Part shown: positions 15,793-22,472 of the stretch, piece by piece
Position numbering within the stretch: the first letter of the stretch is position 1
Layout: the number at the start of each line of letters is the position of its first letter
DNA from: JANMDU01 sp031376455
Lineage (GTDB): Bacteria; Pseudomonadota; Gammaproteobacteria; Burkholderiales; Burkholderiaceae_C
Reading direction: 5' to 3'
Length of the DNA stretch: 30,492 nt
Assembly (NCBI GenBank): GCA_031376455.1
Contig: JANMDU010000131.1
Coordinates: forward strand, 1-30,492
Position numbers and translations under genes: made by a program
The notes under the pieces: model-generated
What the model saw: the letters and a program-made list of their open reading frames with translations, nothing else
Databases searched by the model: none
Told to the model about the DNA's origin: nothing

Positions 15793-16095
15793 ATGGAACT
15801 GACTCCCCGCGAAAAAGACAAGCTGCTGATCTTCACTGCCGCATTGCTCGCAGAGCGCCGCAGAGCACGTGGCTTGAAGCTCAACTATCCAGAATCGATT
15901 GCCTTCATCAGTGCGGCCGTAATGGAAGGCGCACGCGATGGCAAAACAGTGGCTCAGCTCATGAGCGAAGGCCGTAGTTATCTGACGCGAGCCGATGTGA
16001 TGGATGGCATTGCCGAGATGATCCCTGACATTCAGATCGAAGCGACATTCCCTGACGGCACGAAGCTGGTGACTGTGCATCAGCCCATTCAATAA
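15793..16095 (+). CDS. ureA: Urease gamma subunit
   Basis: Smallest structural subunit of the nickel urease, which hydrolyses urea to ammonia and carbamate in the cytoplasm. It is 100 residues from ATG 15793, the family length. The start MELTPREKDKLLIFTAALLA is the canonical opening; nine extra codons upstream in frame can be ignored. LNYPESIAFISAAVMEGARD and VMDGIAEMIPDIQIEATFPD are diagnostic. It is the first gene after the divergent urtA/ureA control region. Confidence 0.98.
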   Translation: MELTPREKDKLLIFTAALLAERRRARGLKLNYPESIAFISAAVMEGARDGKTVAQLMSEGRSYLTRADVMDGIAEMIPDIQIEATFPDGTKLVTVHQPIQ

Positions 16096-16104
16096 TTTAA
16101 TGAC

Positions 16105-16290
16105 ATGAGCAACATGAAATCAACTACTATTAAATTAATAGCACTCTGCGCAGGTTTAATGCCGGCCACCTATGCTTTTTCTCATGAAGGGCATGGTTTT
16201 TCGGGCTCGCATTGGCACACGAGCGATGTCGCCGGTATGGCTGCGCTAGGCGTGCTAATTGCCGTGGCCGTGTGGCTTTCTAAGAAGTGA
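16105..16290 (+). CDS. Small His-containing membrane or periplasmic protein between ureA and ureB
   Basis: 61 residues: a signal sequence (STTIKLIALCAGLMPATYA), a short exported stretch with HEGHG and SHWHTS, then one membrane helix (AGMAALGVLIAVAVWLS) ending in KK. I recall similar His-containing small proteins between ureA and ureB in Comamonadaceae, but no named family. Nickel binding near the membrane is a guess from the His pairs and context. The start is ATG 16105, or 16114 (second Met). The signal-peptide codons coincide with a repeat copy (16135-16166). It is not UreJ/HupE, which has several helices and is about 190 residues. Confidence 0.78.
   Translation: MSNMKSTTIKLIALCAGLMPATYAFSHEGHGFSGSHWHTSDVAGMAALGVLIAVAVWLSKK
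16135..16166 (-). repeat. GCCGGCAT/CTGCGCAG/GCTAT repeat, copy 4 (codes for a signal peptide)
   Basis: The minus strand reads GCCGGCATTAAACCTGCGCA continuing GAGTGCTATTAA, close to the consensus. On the plus strand it encodes the LIALCAGLMPA hydrophobic core of the 61-residue protein. GCCGGC and the central GCGCAG element are both intact. Confidence 0.75.
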
Positions 16291-16297
16291 GCGCACT

Positions 16298-16603
16298 ATG
16301 ACACCCGGTGAAATGCTTGTAGACGATGGCTCGCATGAGCTCAATGTGGGGCGGCGTGCGATCACGCTGGTCGTGAAGAATTCTGGCGATCGCCCGATTC
16401 AAGTGGGCTCGCATTACCATTTTGCAGAAACCAATACATCTCTCAGCTTTGATCGCGCCGCCGCGCGCGGCATGCGGCTCAATATTGCTTCGGGCTTGGC
16501 TGTGCGCTTTGAGCCTGGGCAGCAGCGCACTGTTGAACTCGTTGACTACGCAGGAGATCGCATGGTTTACGGCTTCAACGCGCAAGTGCAGGGAGCGCTT
16601 TAA
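16298..16603 (+). CDS. ureB: Urease beta subunit
   Basis: 101 residues from ATG 16298; in-frame codons back to 16259 are not typical. It opens with MTPGEMLVDDGSHELNVGR and carries the conserved NSGDRPIQVGSHYHFAETN and the RMVYGFNAQVQGAL end. It forms part of the UreABC trimer core. The stop TAA overlaps the ureC ATG by one base (TAATG), so the subunits are translationally coupled. Confidence 0.98.
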   Translation: MTPGEMLVDDGSHELNVGRRAITLVVKNSGDRPIQVGSHYHFAETNTSLSFDRAAARGMRLNIASGLAVRFEPGQQRTVELVDYAGDRMVYGFNAQVQGAL

Positions 16604-18354
16604 TGCCCACGATTCAACGACAAGCCTACGCAGAAATCTTCGGTCCAACGGTTGGAGACCGCGTGCGATTGGCCGATACCGATCTCATCATCGAAGTCGA
16701 AAAAGATTTCACTTTGCTAGCGGGCGGCTATGGCGAAGAAGTCAAATTCGGCGGCGGCAAAACGATTCGTGATGGTATGGCGCAATCTCAGCGTACGCGC
16801 GCTGAAGGCGCTGTGGACACCATCCTCACCAATGCGCTCATCGTCGATCACTGGGGCATCGTCAAAGCCGATATCGGCTTGAAAGATGGCCGCATCGTTG
16901 CGATTGGCAAAGGCGGCAATCCCGATACGCAAAGCGGCGTCACCATCATCATCGGCCCCGGCACCGAAGTCATTGCCTGCGAAGGCATGATCGTCACGCC
17001 CGGCGGCATCGATACGCATATTCACTTCATCTGCCCACAGCAAATTGAAGAAGCTTTGAGTAGCGGCATCACCACCATGATCGGCGGCGGCACAGGCCCG
17101 GCCACCGGCACATTCGCCACCACCTGCACGCCCGGCCCCTGGCATATGGAGCGCATGCTGCAAGCAGCCGATGCCTTCCCGATGAATCTGGGCTTCCTAG
17201 GCAAAGGCAATGCCTCCTTGCCCGCACCGCTGCTCGCCCAAATCCACGCTGGCGCCATTGGCCTCAAGCTTCATGAAGACTGGGGCTCCACCCCCGCAGC
17301 CATCAGCAATTGCCTCGATGTGGCCGAGCTGACCGACACGCAAATCTCGCTTCATAGCGACACGCTCAACGAATCGGGCTTTGTGGAGCAAACGATGGCC
17401 GCCACAAAGAAAAACGGGGTGAGCCGCACCCTCTGCGCATTTCACGTCGAAGGCGCAGGCGGCGGCCATGCGCCCGATATCATGCGATTGGTAGGTGAAG
17501 CCAATTTCTTGCCCAGCTCCACCAACCCCACCATGCCCTACACCGTCAACACGCTCGATGAGCATGTTGACATGCTCATGGTCTGCCACCATTTGGATGC
17601 TTCGATTGCTGAAGATCTTGCCTTCGCCGAGAGCCGCATCCGCAAAGAAACCATTGCCGCCGAAGACATCTTGCATGATCTGGGCGCGATCAGCATGTTT
17701 TCATCCGACAGCCAAGCCATGGGCAGAGTCGGCGAAGTCATCATCCGCTGCTGGCAAACTGCGCACAAAATGAAGCAGCAGCGCGGCAAGCTCAAAGATA
17801 CGACCGGCATGACCGCCGGGGACACAGACCGCAACGACAACTATCGAGTCAAACGCTACATCGCCAAACTCGGCATCAACCCCGCCATCTCCCATGGCAT
17901 CAGCCATGAAGTGGGCAGCTTGGAAGTGGGCAAGTGGGCAGACATCGTGATCTGGAAACCCGCCTTCTTCGGCGTGAAGCCCTCGCTCATTCTCAAAGGT
18001 GGCAGCATCGCCATGGCCGCCATGGGCGACCCTAATGCCAGCATCCCTACGCCCCAGCCTGTTCACTACCGCCCCATGTTTGGCAGCTTTGGCCGCAGCC
18101 TGCACAAAAGCAGCATGACCTTCATCTCACAAACTGGCTTTGCCGCAGGCGTGCATGAGCGCTACGGCCTGCAAAAAACCATCGGCATCGTCAAAAATAA
18201 CCGCAACATCACCAAGCGCAACATGGTGCACAACGATTACCTCCCCAACATGGACATCGACGCACAAACCTACCAAGTCAGAGCCGACGGCCAACTCCTT
18301 ACCTGCGAGCCCGCAAAGAGCCTGCCCATGGCGCAGCGGTATTTCTTGTTTTGA
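16603..18354 (+). CDS. ureC: Urease alpha (catalytic) subunit
   Basis: 583 residues, slightly longer than the usual 567-572. It contains the dinickel centre: His139 and His141 in DTHIHF, the carbamylated Lys222 in GLKLHEDWG, and the Asp in FSSDSQAMGRVGE (residue 369). The flap His lies in MVCHHLD (329-330). All key residues are present. The extra length comes mainly from a short loop, KLKDTTGMTAGDTDRNDN, before the conserved YRVKRYIAK. It ends SLPMAQRYFLF, the canonical C-terminus. A palindrome follows 34 bp after the stop. The accessory genes ureEFG resume only at 23467. Confidence 0.98.
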   Translation: MPTIQRQAYAEIFGPTVGDRVRLADTDLIIEVEKDFTLLAGGYGEEVKFGGGKTIRDGMAQSQRTRAEGAVDTILTNALIVDHWGIVKADIGLKDGRIVAIGKGGNPDTQSGVTIIIGPGTEVIACEGMIVTPGGIDTHIHFICPQQIEEALSSGITTMIGGGTGPATGTFATTCTPGPWHMERMLQAADAFPMNLGFLGKGNASLPAPLLAQIHAGAIGLKLHEDWGSTPAAISNCLDVAELTDTQISLHSDTLNESGFVEQTMAATKKNGVSRTLCAFHVEGAGGGHAPDIMRLVGEANFLPSSTNPTMPYTVNTLDEHVDMLMVCHHLDASIAEDLAFAESRIRKETIAAEDILHDLGAISMFSSDSQAMGRVGEVIIRCWQTAHKMKQQRGKLKDTTGMTAGDTDRNDNYRVKRYIAKLGINPAISHGISHEVGSLEVGKWADIVIWKPAFFGVKPSLILKGGSIAMAAMGDPNASIPTPQPVHYRPMFGSFGRSLHKSSMTFISQTGFAAGVHERYGLQKTIGIVKNNRNITKRNMVHNDYLPNMDIDAQTYQVRADGQLLTCEPAKSLPMAQRYFLF

Positions 18355-18387
18355 GTGATTTTTAAGACACGAGGTTTTTTATACCCA

Positions 18388-18417
18388 ACTCAAAAAAACT
18401 CGCGAGTTTTTTTGAGT
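18388..18417. terminator. Perfect 30-bp palindrome downstream of ureC
   Basis: The 15-base arm ACTCAAAAAAACTCG is followed immediately by its exact reverse complement. It can fold into a stem with a CGCG tip and ends in T-rich sequence on either strand. It lies 34 bp after ureC and about 60 bp before the Rhs-toxin gene. It would suit a bidirectional terminator and would separate ureABC transcription from the genes downstream. A protein-binding site is the alternative. Confidence 0.7.
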
Positions 18418-18475
18418 CGCCTAGAATTTACTCGTACGCTCATCCACCCTCTATCACTCTGAACAACGCTTGACC

Positions 18476-20104
18476 ATGTCAGTCTTGCACGCCCTGCTTC
18501 TTGTTTTCCTGCTTTCGCACGCGGCTATCAGCGCCATGCCAGCGCCCTATGCGCAAGATTCACATGCCAAATCCGCCTCTACCCGGCAAGAAACCTGCGC
18601 AGAGTGCTATGAATTCGAGAGTGACAGCATGTGCAGCCGTTCGCTGCAAACCAAGGCTATTGCAAGCGACCTCCTGCGGGCCGCCCACTACAACGCCTTC
18701 GGCAGAGCCAGCATCGTCACCCCCGCTCCAACCGCCAACGCCCCCACCATCGCCCTCCAGCTACGCCTGCCCGGCCAATACGAAGACCAAGAGACCGGCC
18801 TGCATTACAACTACCGCCGCTACTACGATCCCGAGACAGGCCGCTATCTCACCCAAGACCCGATTGGCTTAGAAGGCGGCATCAATCTCTTCAGCTACGC
18901 CCAAGCCGATCCCGTCAACCTCACTGATCCCACAGGAGAGATCGTCCCCGTCGTCGTAGCCGGCGCAGTCTGCATGGCCTCTTGCATGGCTGCCACAGCC
19001 GCTGAAGACCTCATCACAGGCGAATGCACCACCGTGGGCACCAGCGCGAAGAACTGCGCCATAGGCTGCGCCATGGGCGGAGTGGGGGCGCTGGCGATGA
19101 AGGTGGGCAAATGGGGCAAACGCGCATACGACAACTTACCCTGCGCCATCAACAGCTTCCTCGCAGACACGCTGGTACACATCCAGCCCGCAGACCTCGC
19201 CAGCGAAGACAGCAACCCAGACCAATCCGCTGCCCAAGGCAAAAGCCAGCTCATCCCCATCAGCCGCTTGCTGCCCGGAGACAAAGTGCTCGCGCTGTCT
19301 GAATGGAAAGACGCAGGCAACCAAGCAGGCCAAGACCAACGCCTAACGTACGAGAAAGTCACCGATGTCTTCACCAGCTTGCGAGAGCAGACTCACATCT
19401 ACCTCACGCTAGACAACGGTCAAACCATTCAAGCCACAGAAGGCCATCCGTTCCTGACCAGTGAAGGCTGGAGAGATGCTGTGCTGCTTAAGAGGGGCGG
19501 CAAGCTGCTGATCAAGGGCGATGCAGATGCGGCTGATGCGGCAAAGCGGCAAACCACACAAGAAGCAATAAACAAGGCAATTTATAAGCCAAATCAGCCA
19601 GTAGCCGGCATAAATACTGCGCAGAGTGCTATTGAAAGCATAGTAAAAGCATCGCTCAGCAGTGATGCAAACCAAGCAGCAGGCAGCTACCGCACGATCC
19701 TAGACATCCGCACAGAGCGCCAGACCGTCCAAGTCTTCAACATCGAAGTAGCCAATGCGCATACTTTCTTTGTGGGGGATGAGGGAATTCTTGTTCATAA
19801 CTGTAGGAAGAACTTACATCACGCTTTCCCGAAGTTCTTAGGTGGCGATCCAAAGCAAAAATTAACAGAACTCGCCGAAAGTTTGCATAAGAAGCTCCAC
19901 AAAGACATGAATGATTTTTTGAAGAATGTGAAAAACAAGTTTGGTGACGACATGATGCCTCGCCGTGGAAACAGTGGACAAGACATTCGAGAGAACTTTA
20001 CGCAAAAACAGCGAGAAAATGCAGTAAATAATTTTTACAACGGCTCTGGTTCTCAATACACCCAAGCTGCAAAAGATGCAGCTAGTCAAAAAGCCATTAA
20101 GTAA
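18476..20104 (+). CDS. Compact Rhs/Hint polymorphic toxin with signal peptide
   Basis: 542 residues from ATG 18476 (TTG at 18470 is also possible). Order: a signal peptide (residues 1-24, cleavage near AISA); a linker containing the repeat-encoded STRQETCAECYE; an Rhs core end at about 94-158 (YYDPETGRYLTQDPIGLEGG, then NLFSYAQADPVNLTDPTG); a glycine/alanine-rich hydrophobic stretch; a Hint domain from Cys223 (CAINSFLADTLVHI, block B TEGHPFLT) to His-Asn442 with Cys443 following; then a toxin tip of about 100 residues. The tip has LHHAFPKFLGG and ESLHKKLHKDMNDFL, like HNH-fold nuclease toxins named for an LHH motif. The usual long YD-repeat shell is missing, so export by Sec is inferred. The tip is AT-richer than the rest, as expected for an exchanged module. 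Confidence 0.85.
   Translation: MSVLHALLLVFLLSHAAISAMPAPYAQDSHAKSASTRQETCAECYEFESDSMCSRSLQTKAIASDLLRAAHYNAFGRASIVTPAPTANAPTIALQLRLPGQYEDQETGLHYNYRRYYDPETGRYLTQDPIGLEGGINLFSYAQADPVNLTDPTGEIVPVVVAGAVCMASCMAATAAEDLITGECTTVGTSAKNCAIGCAMGGVGALAMKVGKWGKRAYDNLPCAINSFLADTLVHIQPADLASEDSNPDQSAAQGKSQLIPISRLLPGDKVLALSEWKDAGNQAGQDQRLTYEKVTDVFTSLREQTHIYLTLDNGQTIQATEGHPFLTSEGWRDAVLLKRGGKLLIKGDADAADAAKRQTTQEAINKAIYKPNQPVAGINTAQSAIESIVKASLSSDANQAAGSYRTILDIRTERQTVQVFNIEVANAHTFFVGDEGILVHNCRKNLHHAFPKFLGGDPKQKLTELAESLHKKLHKDMNDFLKNVKNKFGDDMMPRRGNSGQDIRENFTQKQRENAVNNFYNGSGSQYTQAAKDAASQKAIK
18575..18615 (+). repeat. Leader block and repeat copy 5 (in the Rhs toxin gene)
   Basis: A 41-bp segment that differs at only three positions from 20832-20872. 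Its part from CCCGGCAAGAAACCTGCGCA through GAGTGCTAT matches the family consensus. It encodes ASTRQETCAECYEF. Confidence 0.8.
19604..19637 (+). repeat. GCCGGCATA/CTGCGCAG/GCTAT repeat, copy 6 (inside the Hint domain)
   Basis: GCCGGCATAAATACTGCGCA followed by GAGTGCTATTGAAA, encoding AGINTAQSAIES within the Hint domain, between the block-B region and the C-terminal strand. This is a near-consensus copy, tolerated in a loop. Confidence 0.75.
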
Positions 20105-20107
20105 ATC

Positions 20108-20665
20108 ATGATTCTTGGCTACACCATTAGCGTGACAGACGGCGATATTGATTTTTATCAAGATGCGCCGGGGAGTTGTTTTTGCCCGAAGTGCAAAGGC
20201 ATTTTGGACAACACCTATTTGCCAGAGAAACTTCGACTCTCCAAGAAGGCGCGGGTTAACGATATCTTTGCTACCTATGATGGGAAAACGTTAATTTCTG
20301 AGCGAGCAGCACTTTTCTTCAAGGCAAGTTTTGGCGATTCATGTGTTCTCACATGCATTAGTGCAGAAAATCCACTATTTTTAGTGAATCCTATTCCAGT
20401 CATTCCTTTTGATGCAGTTCGACGTGAAACTATTTTTGAAGAGCGGTGCGATTTGTGTGGCTTTTATCAAGGAGTTTATGGAGCTAAGCCCGCATTTTTA
20501 AAGCGCTACGAGCCTCTGCCGCATGGCGTATATAAAACAGACATCGAATTTGGAAGCTCGGCTGCGCGCCATCCGTTAATTATTTTTGGCGCACCTGACA
20601 AACAGTTAATTAAAAGCTTCAAATTTCATGGCTCTGGAATACATCTTCGAGAAATCGAATCTTGA
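20108..20665 (+). CDS. Candidate immunity protein for the Rhs/Hint toxin
   Basis: 185 residues; no family recognised. It starts three bases after the toxin stop, the usual position of an immunity gene. There is no signal peptide, so it would act in the cytoplasm, where a nuclease tip would need to be neutralised. Two Cys pairs, CPKC (26-29) and CDLC (114-117), could bind zinc; another pair of cysteines (79, 83) lies between them. Base composition is AT-rich like the toxin tip and unlike the urease genes, consistent with co-transfer. Immunity function rests on position and composition only. Confidence 0.7.
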   Translation: MILGYTISVTDGDIDFYQDAPGSCFCPKCKGILDNTYLPEKLRLSKKARVNDIFATYDGKTLISERAALFFKASFGDSCVLTCISAENPLFLVNPIPVIPFDAVRRETIFEERCDLCGFYQGVYGAKPAFLKRYEPLPHGVYKTDIEFGSSAARHPLIIFGAPDKQLIKSFKFHGSGIHLREIES

Positions 20666-20729
20666 CTAAATTGTTCAGTAAATTTCAACTTTTAGATTGT
20701 CGCGCCGTTCGTTTAATTTAATACTAAGA

Positions 20730-20918
20730 ATGCTTCGCCTGCTCACCATCGCCCTAGCCCTGCTACTTGCAACCCAAGTATTAGTGGCAGCGCCTGCGCG
20801 TGGGAATAGTGTACTTTTACAAGTCGAATCGGCCTCTACCCGTCAAGAAACATGCGCAAAGTGCTATGAATTAAGTAGCCTTTGCAATGCCACTTTCAAA
20901 ACATTCCGCTTCGATTAA
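20730..20918 (+). CDS. Small secreted peptide sharing the toxin leader block
   Basis: 62 residues from ATG 20730 (TTG 20697 would add 11). A strong signal peptide (MLRLLTIALALLLATQVLVA) is followed by ESASTRQETCAKCYELSSLC. The block ASTRQETCA-CYE is shared with the Rhs toxin leader, where it lies after a similar signal peptide. The peptide then ends after 22 residues. It may be the stub of a second, lost Rhs-like gene, or a real four-Cys peptide. The next gene may start inside its 3' end (ATG 20887) or just after it (20929). Confidence 0.5.
   Translation: MLRLLTIALALLLATQVLVAAPARGNSVLLQVESASTRQETCAKCYELSSLCNATFKTFRFD
20832..20872 (+). repeat. Leader block and repeat copy 7
   Basis: 38 of 41 bases identical to 18575-18615, encoding ASTRQETCAKCYEL. 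It retains the TGCGCA and GTGCTATGAATT parts of the repeat core; the GCCGGC end has changed to CCCGTC. Confidence 0.75.
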
Positions 20919-20928
20919 TCCCCTCACC

Positions 20929-21540
20929 ATGCCCACCATCTGCCCAAAATGCCGCACCATCCGCCCAGCCAATGCTGCTGTGCCAGATTGGCAATGCCCG
21001 GCCTGCGGCGTTGCCTATGCCAAGGCGGGCGGGGATGGCCAAGCGTTGCCCGCTGTGCAGCGCGCGCGTGAGGCGCAAGCTCGGCACGGATATCTTGATT
21101 CAGGTGACGGGCTGTTGGCCTCCATTCCTTGGGGCAAGCTCATAGCGGCTTTTATTGTTTGCTATGGCGGCTGGGTGGGCTATCAGCATGCCTCTGGCCA
21201 GCGCAGCGGCGCAAGCGATGATTTAGCGCAAGTCAGCCGGGCGGGCAATATGGGCGGCGGCTGGTCTGAGCAGAATTTGCGAGAGATTGCGGCAAAGAGC
21301 CAAGCCAGCGATGTGGTTTTCTACACTGCGCCTTGGTGCCCCTATTGCCGCGCGGCGCATGCGTGGCTGGATCAATATGGTTTCAAATATGAGCGCTGCG
21401 ATATTGAGGCCAGCAGCGACTGCAAGGCTCAGCTCCAGCGGCTAGACGCCCAGGGTGGCGTGCCTTACTTTATCGTTAAGGGGCAGCATATGAAAGATGG
21501 ATTTGATGCGGCGCAGCTCGTGGCTGTGTTGGCGAAATGA
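20929..21540 (+). CDS. Zinc-ribbon, single-helix, glutaredoxin-domain membrane protein
   Basis: 203 residues from ATG 20929; ATG 20887 would add 14 and overlap the preceding ORF. The order is an N-terminal zinc ribbon (CPKC at about 5-8, CPAC at about 24-27), a linker, one membrane helix (GKLIAAFIVCYGGWVGYQ, about 67-85), then a glutaredoxin/thioredoxin fold with a CPYC active site (VVFYTAPWCPYCRAA) and a cis-Pro loop (GGVPYFIVKG). It probably reduces disulfides at the membrane; topology and partners are unknown. It does not look like part of the toxin system, and may be a resident gene or cargo. Confidence 0.82.
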   Translation: MPTICPKCRTIRPANAAVPDWQCPACGVAYAKAGGDGQALPAVQRAREAQARHGYLDSGDGLLASIPWGKLIAAFIVCYGGWVGYQHASGQRSGASDDLAQVSRAGNMGGGWSEQNLREIAAKSQASDVVFYTAPWCPYCRAAHAWLDQYGFKYERCDIEASSDCKAQLQRLDAQGGVPYFIVKGQHMKDGFDAAQLVAVLAK

Positions 21541-21588
21541 AGGTGATTAACTCTTTTGCATGTGCGAGTTCGGCATATGCAAATGAAG

Positions 21589-21626
21589 TTGCAACACGGA
21601 TTGATTCGACGTACAATTATCTGTAC
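21589..21626 (+). promoter_or_regulatory. Promoter and dyad operator of the yefM/yoeB pair
   Basis: A -35 box TTGCAA (21589-21594), a 17-bp spacer and a -10 box TACAAT (21612-21617), with a start near 21624. GTACA (21611-21615) and TGTAC (21622-21626) form an inverted pair overlapping the -10 region. E. coli YefM is known to bind TGTACA-type dyads over its own promoter, so this fits an autoregulatory operator. Confidence 0.65.
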
Positions 21627-21640
21627 TTAAAGAGGTTTTC

Positions 21641-21925
21641 ATGCAAGCCATTTCCTACTCAGAAGCCCGCTCGAATTTCGCCGCGATGCTTGATCGCGTC
21701 AACGATGATCGTGCGCCTTTGCTGATCACTCGGCAAGGTGGCAAGCCTGCTGTGCTCATCAGCCTGGAGGATTTCGATTCTCTGGATGAAACCGCGTATT
21801 TGCTGCGCAATCCAGCAAACGCCAAAGCGCTGCGCTCGGCCATTGAGCGACTGGATGCCGGCCAAGGCGAGCGCTTAACGCTCAAGCAATTGGAGAAACT
21901 TGACGCAGCGACGCAAAGCGCGTAA
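21641..21925 (+). CDS. yefM: YefM-family antitoxin (Phd/YefM)
   Basis: 94 residues. The N-terminal MQAISYSEARSNFAAMLDRV and PLLITRQGGKPAVLISLEDF are the Phd/YefM DNA-binding fold signature; the C-terminal half (LDETAYLLRNPANAKALRSA) is the toxin-binding tail seen in YefM. AGAGG lies upstream of the ATG. It is followed after three bases by the toxin gene. It is expected to bind and neutralise YoeB and repress the dyad operator upstream. Confidence 0.93.
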   Translation: MQAISYSEARSNFAAMLDRVNDDRAPLLITRQGGKPAVLISLEDFDSLDETAYLLRNPANAKALRSAIERLDAGQGERLTLKQLEKLDAATQSA

Positions 21926-21928
21926 CCC

Positions 21929-22192
21929 ATGCGCAGCATTCTCTTTGACGTGGTGGCGTGGGAGCAATACCTTGCTTGGCAACAGACCGACAAAGCCATC
22001 GCCAAGCGGCTGAATATCTTGTTGTTGGCCGTCATGCGCGAGCCTTTTGAAGGCATTGGCAAACCAGAGCGGCTCAAACATGAGCTTGCAGGATGCTGGT
22101 CAAGGCGCATCACAGATGAGCACCGCCTCGTTTATCGAGTCGTTGCGAATCAAGTTCAGATTATCCAAGTGAAGTATCACTACGGCACATGA
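21929..22192 (+). CDS. yoeB: YoeB-family mRNA interferase toxin
   Basis: 87 residues, close to E. coli YoeB (84). The characteristic pieces are present: EGIGKPERLKHELAGCWSRR, ITDEHRLVYRV and the C-terminal VKYHYGT, containing the Glu/Arg/His residues used in ribosome-dependent mRNA cleavage. It is coupled to yefM with a three-base gap. Confidence 0.94.
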   Translation: MRSILFDVVAWEQYLAWQQTDKAIAKRLNILLLAVMREPFEGIGKPERLKHELAGCWSRRITDEHRLVYRVVANQVQIIQVKYHYGT

Positions 22193-22217
22193 TTCAGCCG
22201 GGATGAAAAGTATAAGA

Positions 22218-22242
22218 TGCATTTTTCGATAAAATTGATGCA
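22218..22242 (+). promoter_or_regulatory. Possible vapB operator
   Basis: TGCAT (22218-22222) and ATGCA (22238-22242) form an inverted pair 18 bp before the vapB start, in a short AT-rich region between yoeB and vapB. Position and symmetry suggest the VapBC autoregulatory site; the arms are short, so this is weak. Confidence 0.35.
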
Positions 22243-22259
22243 ATAAGTGGAGTATTTTG

Positions 22260-22472
22260 ATGCGAACAACACTATCAATTGATGATCAAGTGATGCAATC
22301 GGTGATGCAAGCGACTGGCCGCAGCAATCCTCTAGAGGCTGTGCGAGAAGCTTTGAACTGCTATTTACAGGAGCAAAAACTCAAAAAAGTGATTGCTTTG
22401 CGCGGCAAAGTTCAAATCACTGACAACTGGCGCAAACTGCGTGCGCTGGATACGCTGCCTGCCCGCAAATGA
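22260..22472 (+). CDS. VapB-type antitoxin (ribbon-helix-helix)
   Basis: 70 residues from ATG 22260, with GGAG eight bases upstream (TTG 22257 is adjacent in frame). The start MRTTLSIDDQVMQSVMQATG resembles the VapB/RHH N-terminal strand and helix, and NPLEAVREALNCYLQEQKLK the second helix. The C-terminal tail (VQITDNWRKLRALD) would wrap the toxin. The stop overlaps the next ATG (ATGA), a standard coupling for VapBC pairs. Confidence 0.85.
   Translation: MRTTLSIDDQVMQSVMQATGRSNPLEAVREALNCYLQEQKLKKVIALRGKVQITDNWRKLRALDTLPARK

Noticed and set aside
16105..16290. Small ORF as UreJ/HupE nickel permease
   Set aside because: Only one membrane helix after the signal and 61 residues; HupE/UreJ proteins have several helices and about 190 residues.
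17197..17676. Minus-strand ORFs opposite ureC (for example 159 codons)
   Set aside because: Antisense shadows of the highly conserved ureC frame.
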